Shown here: positions 43,437 through 51,091 of the stretch, in pieces
How positions within the stretch are numbered: position 1 is the stretch's first letter
Layout of the letters: every line of letters starts with the position of its first letter
Source of the DNA: Halogeometricum limi
GTDB lineage: Archaea > Halobacteriota > Halobacteria > Halobacteriales > Haloferacaceae
Assembly: GCF_900115785.1 (NCBI RefSeq)
Contig: NZ_FOYS01000001.1
Coordinates: forward strand, 548,769 to 612,768
Direction: 5' to 3'
DNA: 64,000 nt
Notes under the pieces: model-generated
The model's database searches: none
Told to the model about the DNA's origin: nothing
Seen by the model: the letters and a program-made list of their open reading frames with translations, nothing else
Made by a program: the position numbers and the translations under genes

Positions 43437-43557
43437 TCACTCGCTCACTGTGTTCGCTCGCTGGTTCAGAGTCCGGTCGTGTCGCACCTACAGAACCCGC
43501 CACGCTCGCTTCGCTCGGTGGTCGGGTTCAGAGAAGTGCCGCCTCCCGGATTTGAAC
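43437..43557 (-). repeat. 121-bp direct repeat, proximal copy, ending inside tRNA-Phe
   Basis: The partner of 43171-43291. Its last 21 bases are the genuine 3' end of tRNA-Phe (43537-43557), so the repeat unit extends from tRNA sequence into downstream DNA. Period between copies is 266 bases. Confidence 0.9.
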
Positions 43558-43610
43558 CGGGGACAGCTCGATCTTCAGTCGAGTGCTCTCCCAGTCTGAG
43601 CTAAGGCGGC
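43537..43610 (-). tRNA. tRNA-Phe (anticodon GAA)
   Basis: Reads UUC/UUU. Acceptor halves GCCGCCT and AGGCGGC pair; the D-arm is TAGCTCAGACTGGGAGAGC, the anticodon loop reads CTGAAGA flanked by paired CTCGA/TCGAG stems, and the T-arm is CCCCGG-TTCAAAT-CCGGG. Discriminator A; CCA not encoded. Downstream of it lie two further copies of its 3' end. Confidence 0.96.
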
Positions 43611-43666
43611 GCGTTTCGAGAGAGGCCGATGAATCAAAAAAGGGTTTCGATGTGAATCGCCGCGCC

Positions 43667-44137
43667 CTACATCACTTTTCGACGTTCGGAGAACGCCTCT
43701 TCGCCCGCGTCCCACGACACCGTCGTGTTCGCCGTCACGTAGCCGTCGTTCCGCATCACGGCGAGTGCGTCGAAGAACCCGACCTGCACGCGTTTCGTCA
43801 CGGTCACCGACTCGTTCGCGTCGAGGCTGTCGACCGTCTCGGTGCCGTTCCAGACGACGGTGTCGCCGGCGAGTAGCCACGTCGCGACGGTGACGTTCGC
43901 CGCCGCCTCGTCGCCCGTGTTGACCGCCGTAACCGTCACGTCGCGACAGGTCAGTCCACAGTTCGTGACGTTGCCGACGCTGAAGTCGAACTGCCGTTCG
44001 TCGGTGGCGTTCTCGGACTGGTCGGTCGGGGCTGATGGCGTCTCGGTCGTCGTCTGCACCGTCGCGTCGGCGGCGACGACACCGAAACCGGAGCAGACGA
44101 GGAGGAGGGCGACGCACAGGGTGAGTATTCGGACCAT
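43667..44137 (-). CDS. Secreted protein with CARDB-like domain (156 aa)
   Basis: Starts with a Sec-type signal peptide: MVRILTLCVALLLVCSGFGVVAADA, cleaved after the AADA region. The mature part has a Thr/Ser-rich linker and a beta-rich domain (DFSVGNVTNCGLTCRDVTVTAVNTGDEAAANVTVATWLL) of the immunoglobulin-like CARDB type. Two cysteines in NCGLTCRD may form a disulfide. The last residues SERRKVM are ordinary. Probably an exported or cell-surface protein of unknown role, lying between tRNA-Phe and tRNA-Val. Confidence 0.72.
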   Translation of the reverse strand: MVRILTLCVALLLVCSGFGVVAADATVQTTTETPSAPTDQSENATDERQFDFSVGNVTNCGLTCRDVTVTAVNTGDEAAANVTVATWLLAGDTVVWNGTETVDSLDANESVTVTKRVQVGFFDALAVMRNDGYVTANTTVSWDAGEEAFSERRKVM

Positions 44138-44213
44138 CGCCTCCTATTGGTCGCCAGATGTCGTCTATCTGCTGTTTTCGGTACGGAAACCTGATTGTCT
44201 GCGTCGTATTCGG

Positions 44214-44335
44214 TGGCTCGGGGGAGTCGAACCGGAGCAAGACGTGCTCACTCGCTCCGCTCGCTGCGCGCGACTTGCAGGGTTCGACTCGCCCTCACAG
44301 ATGTTTCTGGACTCACTTCGTTCGTCACAGAAACA
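44214..44335 (-). repeat. Displaced tRNA-Val 3' end and hairpins
   Basis: TGGCTCGGGGGAGTCGAACC (44214-44233) is a near copy of the tRNA-Val 3' end (44336-44357). Its GAGTCGAACC is mirrored by GGTTCGACTC (44281-44290), a perfect 10-bp inverted pair around a CGCTCCGCTCGC core. A second stem-loop, ATGTTTCTG (44301-44309) with CAGAAACAT (44328-44336), directly abuts the end of the real tRNA and could act in termination or processing. Confidence 0.85.
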
Positions 44336-44408
44336 TGGGCTCGGGCGGAGTCGAACCACCGATCTCTTCCTTGTAAGGGAAGCGTCATAACCACTAGACC
44401 ACGAGCCC
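44336..44408 (-). tRNA. tRNA-Val (anticodon TAC)
   Basis: Reads GUA/GUG. Acceptor halves GGGCTCG and CGAGCCC pair over seven bases; D-arm GTCTAGTGGTTATGAC; anticodon stem CTTCC/GGAAG with loop CTTACAA; T-arm CGGTGG-TTCGACT-CCGCC (one mismatch-wobble). Discriminator A, no encoded CCA. The 3' side carries the duplicated fragment and hairpins listed separately. Confidence 0.95.
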
Positions 44409-44498
44409 GCACTCTCACCGAATCCACACACGCGGATAACCGTTTCCAATCTCTCCGAACGCCGGAATCGTTAGGGCACGGGCGGCCGTCTCTGTGAT

Positions 44499-45002
44499 AT
44501 GGTCGTCTCCCGGTCAACGCTCGGGTCTGCGCTCCTCGCTGTCTTCGTCATCACCTCCGTCAGCGCACTCTACGTCGCCCTCCACCCGACGGCGCTCCCC
44601 GGTGGCGACGAGTACGACCGCACCACGGTTTCGCTCGTCTCGGAGGGCGACGTCGTCGCCGAAGTCGACGTCCGCGTCTCGGACACCTACGAGAAACGCT
44701 ACACCGGTCTCAGCAACACCGACTCGCTCGGCCCGAACGAGGGGATGCTGTTCGTCCACGACGCGCAGGGGCAGTACGCCTACGTCATGCGCGATATGGC
44801 GTTCCCCATCGATATCGTCTTCATCGACGCCAACGGCACCATCACGGCCGTCCACCACGCCGAACTGCCGCCCGAAGGAACCTCGAACGCCGAGTTGACG
44901 CGGTACCGCGGCACCGGAAAGTACGTTCTCGAACTCCCGTACGGCTACACGAACGAGACGGGCGTCGACGTCGGTGACACCGTCCGAATCGGCGACTACT
45001 GA
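44499..45002 (+). CDS. DUF192 exported/anchored protein
   Basis: 167 residues. An N-terminal hydrophobic segment (about residues 8-28, LGSALLAVFVITSVSALYVAL) acts as signal anchor. The DUF192 domain follows with VRVSDTYEKRYTGLSNTDSLGPNEGMLFVHDAQGQYAYVMRDMAFPIDIVFID; the Y-x-V-M-x-D-M-x-F-P-I-D-I-x-F phrase is the family signature. Role unknown; DUF192 proteins are small, exported beta-barrel domains. ATG 44499 lies shortly after tRNA-Val on the opposite strand. Confidence 0.88.
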   Translation: MVVSRSTLGSALLAVFVITSVSALYVALHPTALPGGDEYDRTTVSLVSEGDVVAEVDVRVSDTYEKRYTGLSNTDSLGPNEGMLFVHDAQGQYAYVMRDMAFPIDIVFIDANGTITAVHHAELPPEGTSNAELTRYRGTGKYVLELPYGYTNETGVDVGDTVRIGDY

Positions 45003-45041
45003 AAGCGAAACACCGAGGGACGACGAGCCGAGACTGTTGGT

Positions 45042-45386
45042 ATGACCGACGACGCGGACGCCGACGTCGACGCGGACGCCGACGCTCTTTCGTCTCCCGA
45101 CGCGCATCCGGACGACGCGACGAGCGACGTCGCCGCACTCGCCGCCTTGGAGGGATGGCACGCCGCGGGGTTCGCCGCCCGCGTCCACTACCGCGGGGCC
45201 GGTGACCAGTACAGCATCGAGTACTACGAACCCTCCCAGTGCGTCCTCTACTGGAAGGTGAAAGGCGACGGTGAGACGGCCGTTCCCGTCGGCCGCGACA
45301 CCGTCCCGGACCCCCTCCGCGCGCGCATCTGCGACGACCTGTCGCGAGCGGGTATCGACCCCGCCGTCGAGAGCCGTCACCTCTGA
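45042..45386 (+). CDS. Acidic haloarchaeal protein (114 aa)
   Basis: A strongly acidic N-terminal region rich in Asp-Ala (MTDDADADVDADADAL) precedes a compact domain of about 80 residues: LAALEGWHAAGFAARVHYRGAGDQYSIEYY, then VLYWKVKGDGETAVPVGRDTVPDPLRARICDDL. I recognise no characterised family. The acidic leader may be disordered. It is on the same strand as the DUF192 gene (39 bases apart) and the ABC exporter gene (75 bases), so they could be co-transcribed. Confidence 0.65.
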   Translation: MTDDADADVDADADALSSPDAHPDDATSDVAALAALEGWHAAGFAARVHYRGAGDQYSIEYYEPSQCVLYWKVKGDGETAVPVGRDTVPDPLRARICDDLSRAGIDPAVESRHL

Positions 45387-45461
45387 CCGGAGGAGACAGC
45401 CGCCGAAGTGTTTCGATTCGTAACGAACGCTTTAGTGCGACGGTCCCTTCGAGAGTGAATA

Positions 45462-47405
45462 ATGGTCACTCCCGCAGACGACGACGACCCGTTCGAGGCC
45501 CAACGGGAGAACGTCGACAACCCCATGCGACGGCTGTTCTCGGAGTACGGCCGCGACAACACGCTCGCGTTCGTGGTCGGACTCCTCTCCAGCATCGTCG
45601 CGCGCCTCCTCGATCTGATGCCGCCGGTGCTTTTGGCACTCGCCGTCGACTCCATCTTCTACGACGAGCGAGCGTTCAGCATCTGGTTGGTCCCCGACGC
45701 GTGGCTTCCGACGACGCGAACCGGACAACTGTACCTCTCGGCGGGCCTCATCTGCTTCGCGTTCTTCGGCGGCGCGGCCTTTCACTGGACGCGCAACTGG
45801 GGTTGGAACTCCTTCGCCCAACACATCCAGCACGCCGTCCGGACGGACACCTACGACAAGATGCAACGGCTGAACATGGACTTCTTCGCCGACAAACAGA
45901 CCGGCGAGATGATGTCCATCCTCTCGAACGACGTCAACCGTCTAGAGCGGTTCCTCAACGACGGGATGAACTCGGCGTTCCGCCTCGGCGTGATGGTCGT
46001 CGGCATCGCCGCCATCCTGCTGTACTGGAACTGGCAACTCGCCGTCGTCACCCTGCTCGTCGTCCCCATCATCGGCTACTTCACCTACCGGTTCATCCAG
46101 ACCATCCAGCCGAAGTACGCCGACGTGCGCTCCTCCGTCGGGCGGGTGAACTCCCGACTGGAGAACAACCTCGGCGGCATCCAGGTCATCAAGACGTCGA
46201 ACACGGAAGGCTTCGAGTCCGAACGGGTCGGCGACGTGTCGCAGGACTACCTCGACGCGAACTGGGACGCCATCGGCACGCGCATCAAGTTCTTCCCGGC
46301 GCTCCGCGTGATGGCCGGCGTCGGGTTCGTCCTCACGTTCCTCGTCGGCGGCGTCTGGGTGCTCACGTACCAGGCGACTGGCTCTGCTCCGCTGTTCTTC
46401 ACCGGCCGCCTCACGCCCGGCGAGTTCGTCGGCTTCATCCTCTTCACCCAGCGGTTCATCTGGCCGATGGCGCAGTTCGGGCAGATAATCAACATGTATC
46501 AGCGCGCCTACGCCTCCAGCGCGCGCATCTTCGGCCTCATGGACGAACCCTCCCGAATCGAGGAGGACCCGAACGCCGACGAACTCGTCGTCGGAAACGG
46601 CGACGTGGCGTACGACGACGTGACGTTCGGCTACGACGAGGAGACCATCATCGAAGACGTCTCCTTCGAAGTCGACGGCGGCGAGACGCTCGCACTCGTC
46701 GGGCCGACGGGTGCTGGCAAGTCGACGGTCCTCAAACTCCTCCTCCGAATGTACGACGTGGACGACGGTGCCATCGAGATAGACGGAACGGACATCCGCG
46801 ACGTGACTATCCCGAGCCTCAGACAGGCCATCGGCTACGTGAGCCAAGACACGTTCATGTTCTACGGCACCGTCGCCGAGAACATCAAGTACGGGTCGTT
46901 CGACGCCAGCGACGAGGAAGTCGTGGAAGCCGCGAAGGCCGCCGAAGCGCACGGGTTCATCTCGAACCTCCCGGAGGGCTACGACACCGAAATCGGTGAG
47001 CGCGGCGTGAAGCTCTCCGGCGGCCAACGCCAGCGTCTCTCCATCGCCCGCGCCATCCTGAAAGACCCCGAGATTCTCGTCTTGGACGAGGCTACCTCCG
47101 ACGTCGACACGGAGACGGAGATGCTCATCCAGCGCTCTTTGGACCGTCTCACCGAGAACCGGACGACGTTCAGTATCGCCCACCGCCTGTCGACCATCAA
47201 GGACGCCGACCTCATCTTGGTGCTCGAAGACGGCCGCGTCGTCGAACGCGGCGGACACGACGAACTGCTCGCAGAAGACGGTCTGTACGCACACCTCTGG
47301 GGCGTCCAAGCGGGGGAGATAGACGAACTCCCCGAGGAGTTCGTCGAACGCGCGAGTCGTCGCGCCTCGCGGACGACGGTCGAATCCGAGACGGACGACG
47401 ACTGA
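45462..47405 (+). CDS. ABC exporter, fused permease-ATPase (multidrug/lipid type)
   Basis: 647 residues. The N-terminal transmembrane domain has six helices (starting about residue 30, NTLAFVVGLLSSIVARLLDL) and loop motif DFFADKQTGEMMSILSNDVNRLE. The ATPase domain has Walker A GPTGAGKSTVLKLLL near residue 420, Q-loop YVSQDTFMF, signature KLSGGQRQRLSIARA, Walker B EILVLDEATSDVD and the H-loop IAHRLSTI. It should work as a homodimer. Family members (MsbA-, LmrA-like) export lipids or drugs; the substrate is unknown. A C-terminal acidic tail follows (EEFVERASRRAS). Transcribed with its own start at ATG 45462. Confidence 0.92.
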   Translation: MVTPADDDDPFEAQRENVDNPMRRLFSEYGRDNTLAFVVGLLSSIVARLLDLMPPVLLALAVDSIFYDERAFSIWLVPDAWLPTTRTGQLYLSAGLICFAFFGGAAFHWTRNWGWNSFAQHIQHAVRTDTYDKMQRLNMDFFADKQTGEMMSILSNDVNRLERFLNDGMNSAFRLGVMVVGIAAILLYWNWQLAVVTLLVVPIIGYFTYRFIQTIQPKYADVRSSVGRVNSRLENNLGGIQVIKTSNTEGFESERVGDVSQDYLDANWDAIGTRIKFFPALRVMAGVGFVLTFLVGGVWVLTYQATGSAPLFFTGRLTPGEFVGFILFTQRFIWPMAQFGQIINMYQRAYASSARIFGLMDEPSRIEEDPNADELVVGNGDVAYDDVTFGYDEETIIEDVSFEVDGGETLALVGPTGAGKSTVLKLLLRMYDVDDGAIEIDGTDIRDVTIPSLRQAIGYVSQDTFMFYGTVAENIKYGSFDASDEEVVEAAKAAEAHGFISNLPEGYDTEIGERGVKLSGGQRQRLSIARAILKDPEILVLDEATSDVDTETEMLIQRSLDRLTENRTTFSIAHRLSTIKDADLILVLEDGRVVERGGHDELLAEDGLYAHLWGVQAGEIDELPEEFVERASRRASRTTVESETDDD

Positions 47406-47432
47406 CGCGAGAGAAAGACGGTCGGTCCGGTT

Positions 47433-47732
47433 TCAGAACGACTCGGTCTCTTCGTCGGGGGCCGTCCCCGCCCCGCGGTCGCTGTGGCCTTCGTCGGTCG
47501 CCTCCTCTCCGACCATCATCATCACCGTCTCGTACACCTCTTCTGCGGACTGGAACTCGTCGACGCCGACGCCTTCGAGAACGTCACCGAGCGACTCCTC
47601 GCCGTCGTTGTACTCGACCGTTCGGTCGCCGAACTGCTCTCTCAGTTCCTCGGGCGTCGCCGGGTAGTCGTAGTTCTCGATTTCGTCCTCTACGTCGCCG
47701 AAGTCGACTCCTTGGCTTCGTTCGTCGCTCAT
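47433..47732 (-). CDS. DUF5789 family protein
   Basis: A 99-residue acidic soluble protein with the DUF5789 pattern: YDYPATPEELREQFGDRTVEYNDGEESLGDVL followed by FQSAEEVYETVMMMVGEEA. This is a haloarchaeal family of unknown function, often near DUF5790 as it is here (129 bases upstream on the same strand). The ATG 47732 gives MSDERSQGV. No catalytic motif. Confidence 0.78.
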   Translation of the reverse strand: MSDERSQGVDFGDVEDEIENYDYPATPEELREQFGDRTVEYNDGEESLGDVLEGVGVDEFQSAEEVYETVMMMVGEEATDEGHSDRGAGTAPDEETESF

Positions 47733-47861
47733 GGACCTGAGGGTTCTCCCGCCCCGTTGAATGCTCTTTGGGCCACCGTCCGGTCACGAGGACACTCTGT
47801 CCGCGACCACCGACCGAACCGCGCGAGTTCAGCGGTCCGTGAGGCTCGTCGCCGCCGCGGT

Positions 47862-48386
47862 TCAGTCGTCGGCTTCGGCTTCGTCGGCGGCGTCGTCGGC
47901 CTCCGCGGCGTCGTCGGCGTCGGCTTCCTCCTCGTCCGCTTCGTCTGCGTCCGTCTCGTCGGCTTCGTCGGCGGCGTCGTCGGCCTCCGCGGCCGCTTCG
48001 GCCTCCTGCAACTGGCCGCGGAGTTGCGGCATCGTGCTCGTGAGTTCGCCGACGAGTTCGCTCGCCTCGCGGACGGTGTCGAGCAACTCGGCGACGGCTT
48101 CGATGTCCTCTTCTAAGTCGTCGGCGTCCTCGAACGCCTCGGCGCGTTGGCCGATGATGAACGTCTTCTTCGCCTGCCGGAGATGTTCGTCGGCGTCGCC
48201 GACGTCGAGCGACGAGCGCAGACCGTTCAGGACGCCGAGGACGTTGTCGGCTTCGGCGGCCCACACGTCGTCGGCGTCCGGGAGCGAACTCCGAGCGGCG
48301 TCTAAGTGTTCTTGCACGTCCGCGCGCATCTCTGCAGCAGCCTCTCCGAACAGGTCGTCATCAGCGAGTGTGCTCTGGCTACTCAT
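47862..48386 (-). CDS. DUF5790 family protein with acidic repeat tail
   Basis: 174 residues. The first 125 residues are helical: LFGEAAAEMRADVQEHLDAARSSLPDADDVWAAEADNVLGVL and LEEDIEAVAELLDTVREASELVGELTSTMPQLRGQL, the DUF5790 domain. The last 50 residues are a low-complexity tail made almost entirely of Ala, Asp and Glu, mostly as AAD/EAD/DEAD steps. Such tails occur in halophiles, and the underlying GNC-type codon repeats could vary in length by slippage. It probably acts together with the following DUF5789 protein. Confidence 0.78.
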   Translation of the reverse strand: MSSQSTLADDDLFGEAAAEMRADVQEHLDAARSSLPDADDVWAAEADNVLGVLNGLRSSLDVGDADEHLRQAKKTFIIGQRAEAFEDADDLEEDIEAVAELLDTVREASELVGELTSTMPQLRGQLQEAEAAAEADDAADEADETDADEADEEEADADDAAEADDAADEAEADD

Positions 48387-48471
48387 ACCCGTGCGTTCGG
48401 CGTGGATTGATTTAAATACACGCCCGAAAGTGAAAGTGAAATCGGCTACGAGGGGGCGTCTCCGGTGCGAT

Positions 48472-48816
48472 TCACTCTCCTACGGAGACGAGTTTCATCA
48501 GCGGGTAGCCGTCCTCCATCTCCATCCGCGTCTGCACCCGCGTCCCCTCGTAGTCGACGTCCATCTCCACGACGAGAAACCGGCCGGTCAGTTCGGTGTA
48601 GTCCGCCGCGGAGTCGGCGAGTTCCGCCCGGAGAGCGTCCTCGTCGACGTCGACGCGCACGTCCTCGCAGTGCGGTTGGTTCTCGATGGCCTCTTCCATC
48701 GCACGAGCGAGGCTGTCCGCGCTCTCGGGGCTGACGGGCGTCCCGGCGAACTGGTGGTACAGCGACCCGAACTTGATTCCCGCCTCGAAGCAGGCGGTTT
48801 CGGCGTCCGAAGGCAT
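48472..48816 (-). CDS. mptD: Archaeal dihydroneopterin aldolase
   Basis: A 114-residue protein matching the MptD (DUF372) family, which cleaves 7,8-dihydroneopterin to 6-hydroxymethyl-dihydropterin for methanopterin or folate synthesis. Segments CFEAGIKFGSLYHQFAGTPVSP, then MEEAIENQPHCEDVRVDVDED, and DYTELTGRFLVVEMDVDYEG are those of the family, with a typical C-terminus LMKLVSVGE. ATG 48816 avoids an 89-residue unlikely extension. Haloarchaea make folates, so this role fits. It is divergent from the Azf gene. Confidence 0.85.
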   Translation of the reverse strand: MPSDAETACFEAGIKFGSLYHQFAGTPVSPESADSLARAMEEAIENQPHCEDVRVDVDEDALRAELADSAADYTELTGRFLVVEMDVDYEGTRVQTRMEMEDGYPLMKLVSVGE

Positions 48817-48916
48817 ACGTGACGCTTCGATGCGACGAGGATAGGCGTGTCGTCTCGTAGCGCACGGCGACGCGAATCGGACGTTTCTTAGCCGCCCTTC
48901 GCACAGTATCGACCGA

Positions 48917-49681
48917 ATGGACGACCCGGTTCTCTTGACAGGGGCGGGCGGACGTGTCGGCCAGGCCATCCTCCGACACAGCGGCGACCGGTTCGAGTGG
49001 CGACTCCTCGACCGCGAACCGCTGAGTTCCGAGAAACTCCCGGCCGGCGTGAGCAAAGACGACGTGTACGCCGTCGACGTCACCGACGAGGCGGCCGTCG
49101 AAGAGGCGATGGAGGGCGTCTACGCCGTCATCCACCTCGCGGGCGACCCGCGCCCGGAAGCGCCGTGGGACAGCGTTCTCCGGAACAACATCGACGGCAC
49201 GCACACCGTCCTCCAGGCGGCGGTGGACGCGGGCGTCGAGAAGTTCGCGTTCGCCTCGTCGAACCACGCCGTCGGGGCGTACGAGACGGACGAGCGGACG
49301 CCCGAGATGTACCGACCGGACGACGACTTCAAACTCGACGGGGAGGAACTCCCCCGTCCGAGCAACCTCTACGGCGTGAGCAAAGCCTCGGGCGAAGTGC
49401 TCGGCCGGTACTACCACGACCACGCCGGTATCTCCGTCGTCAACGTCCGAATCGGGAACCTCACCGAGGGACACCCGCCCATCGACTACGAACGCGGACA
49501 GGCGATGTGGCTCTCGTACCGCGACTGCGCGCACCTCTTCGAACGCTGTGTACTCGCCGACTACGACTACGAAATCGTGTACGGAATCAGCGACAACGAC
49601 CGCAAGTACTACTCTATCGACCGCGCGAGGGACGTGCTCGGCTACGAACCGACGGACAACTCCGCCGAGTTCGAGGGCTGA
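48917..49681 (+). CDS. azf: NAD-dependent glucose-6-phosphate dehydrogenase (Azf-type)
   Basis: 254-residue short-chain epimerase/dehydratase-type protein. The nucleotide motif is LLTGAGGRVGQAIL (G-x-x-G-x-x-G near residue 8) and the catalytic tyrosine-lysine pair lies in NLYGVSKASGEV near residue 152. In Haloferax volcanii the homologous, unusual protein (Azf) oxidises glucose 6-phosphate with NAD in an oxidative pentose phosphate pathway unlike the classic Zwf enzyme. The phrase CVLADYDYEIVYGISDNDRKYYSIDRA fits this class. Alternative: another NAD-sugar epimerase. Assignment rests on family likeness and remembered gene order. Confidence 0.72.
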   Translation: MDDPVLLTGAGGRVGQAILRHSGDRFEWRLLDREPLSSEKLPAGVSKDDVYAVDVTDEAAVEEAMEGVYAVIHLAGDPRPEAPWDSVLRNNIDGTHTVLQAAVDAGVEKFAFASSNHAVGAYETDERTPEMYRPDDDFKLDGEELPRPSNLYGVSKASGEVLGRYYHDHAGISVVNVRIGNLTEGHPPIDYERGQAMWLSYRDCAHLFERCVLADYDYEIVYGISDNDRKYYSIDRARDVLGYEPTDNSAEFEG

Positions 49682-49690
49682 ACCCTCTCG

Positions 49691-50311
49691 TCAGTCGAAC
49701 AGTCCCTCGACGTCCGCTTCTCGCCCCCGTCGGCGTTCGACGTGTTCTCGTAACCGCTGGTAGACGAGTCCTCGCCGTCTGCGGTCGCCGACGAACTCGA
49801 ACACCAACGCGACGAACCGCGTCGTCGACGTCCCCGACTCGACTTCCTCGCGGGCGTACGTCACCGCGTCGGCGACCACGTCGCCGTCGTACGCGTCCCC
49901 GTCGGCGGCGACGACGGCCGCCGCGTCGGCGATTTCCTCGAACGACAGGTCCTCGGCGTGAACGACGTCGCCGTCGACGCGAAGCGGAACCGGCGCGGCG
50001 CGTTCGGCGAACGCCGGGTCCGCGGCCAGACGCCCGAGGTACGACCGGACGGCCCCCACGTTCACCGCGCGGTAGTCGGTTGGGAGTTCGCCGAGGTACG
50101 CTTCGGCGCTGGTCGCGAGTCCCCGCGCACCGCTCCAGTTCCGGTTCCCCGCGTGGTAGACGGCCGCGGTGTACTGAATCAGTCCGTGAAGCAGTCGCTC
50201 GTCGGGCGTGCCGTCGTCGAGCGTCAGCCACTCGTCCTCCCACGCGTCGTGTGCGGCGTGGTGGTCGCCCGCGTTGAACACCGCCGCACCGACGCGGAGC
50301 GTTCGTCTCAT
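49691..50311 (-). CDS. DUF309 protein
   Basis: 206 residues from ATG 50311 (MRRTLRVGAAVFNAGDHHAAHDAWEDEWL). The FNAGDHHAAHDAWEDEW motif and the following LLHGLIQYTAAVYH are the DUF309 signature of an all-helical domain. The rest (about residues 95-206) is a separate domain with arginine-rich end REHVERRRGREAD. Function unknown; DUF309 is common in archaea, plants and bacteria. It converges on azf with a 9-base gap. Confidence 0.82.
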   Translation of the reverse strand: MRRTLRVGAAVFNAGDHHAAHDAWEDEWLTLDDGTPDERLLHGLIQYTAAVYHAGNRNWSGARGLATSAEAYLGELPTDYRAVNVGAVRSYLGRLAADPAFAERAAPVPLRVDGDVVHAEDLSFEEIADAAAVVAADGDAYDGDVVADAVTYAREEVESGTSTTRFVALVFEFVGDRRRRGLVYQRLREHVERRRGREADVEGLFD

Positions 50312-50396
50312 GTCTCGACGACGCGCTTCAGCGGGTAAATAGCTCACGCGTCGTGGTCGCCATCGCGCATTCCTACTGACATACTTATCTTCTCGC

Positions 50397-50468
50397 ATGA
50401 CGTATGCTAACTGGTACCAGATGAAAGCCCTCCAGAACACCTCCACGCTCCGCCGGGTGGTCGGATGA
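50397..50468 (+). CDS. Possible 23-residue leader peptide
   Basis: A short open frame from ATG 50397 (MTYANWYQ..., or 15 codons from ATG 50421) ends in TGA at 50466-50468 and overlaps the start of the zinc-ribbon gene by the 4 bases ATGA. A TATA-like CATACTTATC (about 50380-50389) lies just upstream. The overlap implies translational coupling if translated. Composition is unremarkable and it may be chance. Confidence 0.35.
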   Translation: MTYANWYQMKALQNTSTLRRVVG

Positions 50469-50719
50469 AGCGGATACCGCCCCTGCTCTGTGTCGACTGC
50501 GGAGAACCGTACTCGTTCACCAATACGTACAAGGGGAACTACTGCGGTGACTGCCACTCGGACTGGGCGGCCCGTCCGTCGCGGGCGCGCTCGCGTCCGC
50601 GACTCCGCTTCCGTTCGCCACCGGCCCCCGCCCCGCGTCCGCTCCGGTCTCAGACGACGCCGTCCGTTCGGCGTCTCGAAGACGAGGACGCCGGGTCGGT
50701 GCGATACAGAGACGAGTAG
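50465..50719 (+). CDS. Zinc-ribbon protein with basic C-terminal tail (84 aa)
   Basis: 84 residues. A zinc ribbon occupies residues 1-35: CVDC at residues 9-12 and CGDC at residues 27-30. The remainder is Arg/Pro-rich (RSRPRLRFRSPPAPAPRPLRSQ) then acidic (RLEDEDAG). A basic tail is unusual in a halophile proteome and suggests nucleic-acid binding. Start ATG 50465 overlaps a short upstream frame. No family recognised beyond the zinc ribbon. Confidence 0.6.
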   Translation: MKRIPPLLCVDCGEPYSFTNTYKGNYCGDCHSDWAARPSRARSRPRLRFRSPPAPAPRPLRSQTTPSVRRLEDEDAGSVRYRDE

Positions 50720-50741
50720 TCGATTTTTCGGACCTGCATAC

Positions 50742-51064
50742 GTCGCCGAGCGAACGCGTCACCGACGCTTCGCTCGTCGTATAGTTCCTCGCAGAAACGT
50801 CCTGACGGAGTCTCACACGAACGGAGTGAGTGTGAGGCACGTCGGACGTGTCCGACGGGAGATTTGAACTCGCTGAGACTCGCTCCGCTCGTCTCGTCTG
50901 CTCAAATCTCCGTGGCGTCCGTTTCGCGAGGAACAGACTTCTCGCTTCGCTCGTCGTGTAGTTCCTCGTAGAAACGTCCTGACGGAGATTTGAACTCCGG
51001 TCCCTGGCTCCGCAAGCCAAGAGGATAGTCCACTACCCTACCAGGACTCATCTATCGATACTGC
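50742..51064 (-). repeat. Duplicated tRNA-Arg block, copy 1
   Basis: 323 bases homologous to 51092-51429 and containing the complete tRNA-Arg gene. In tRNA sense, the tRNA is followed by an inverted T-arm copy (TCAAATCTCC, 50902-50911), a CGCTCCGCTCG core, a direct T-arm copy (GGAGATTTGA, 50858-50867) and a further acceptor fragment near 50799. The two 10-base arms pair perfectly. Confidence 0.92.
50975..51047 (-). tRNA. tRNA-Arg (anticodon GCG), copy 1
   Basis: Reads CGC/CGU. Acceptor halves GTCCTGG and TCAGGAC pair (one G-T wobble); D-arm TAGGGTAGTGGACTA; anticodon stem TTGGC/GCCAG with loop TTGCGGA; T-arm CCGGAG-TTCAAAT-CTCCG. Discriminator G. The 73-base gene appears identical to the copy at 51340-51412. 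Confidence 0.94.
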
Positions 51065-51091
51065 ACATCGACTTAAGACGGTTACGATGTA

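Noticed and set aside
43171-43610. Integrated provirus or genomic island at tRNA-Phe
   Set aside because: No integrase, viral gene or compositional island lies between the repeats; only 145 bases separate them.
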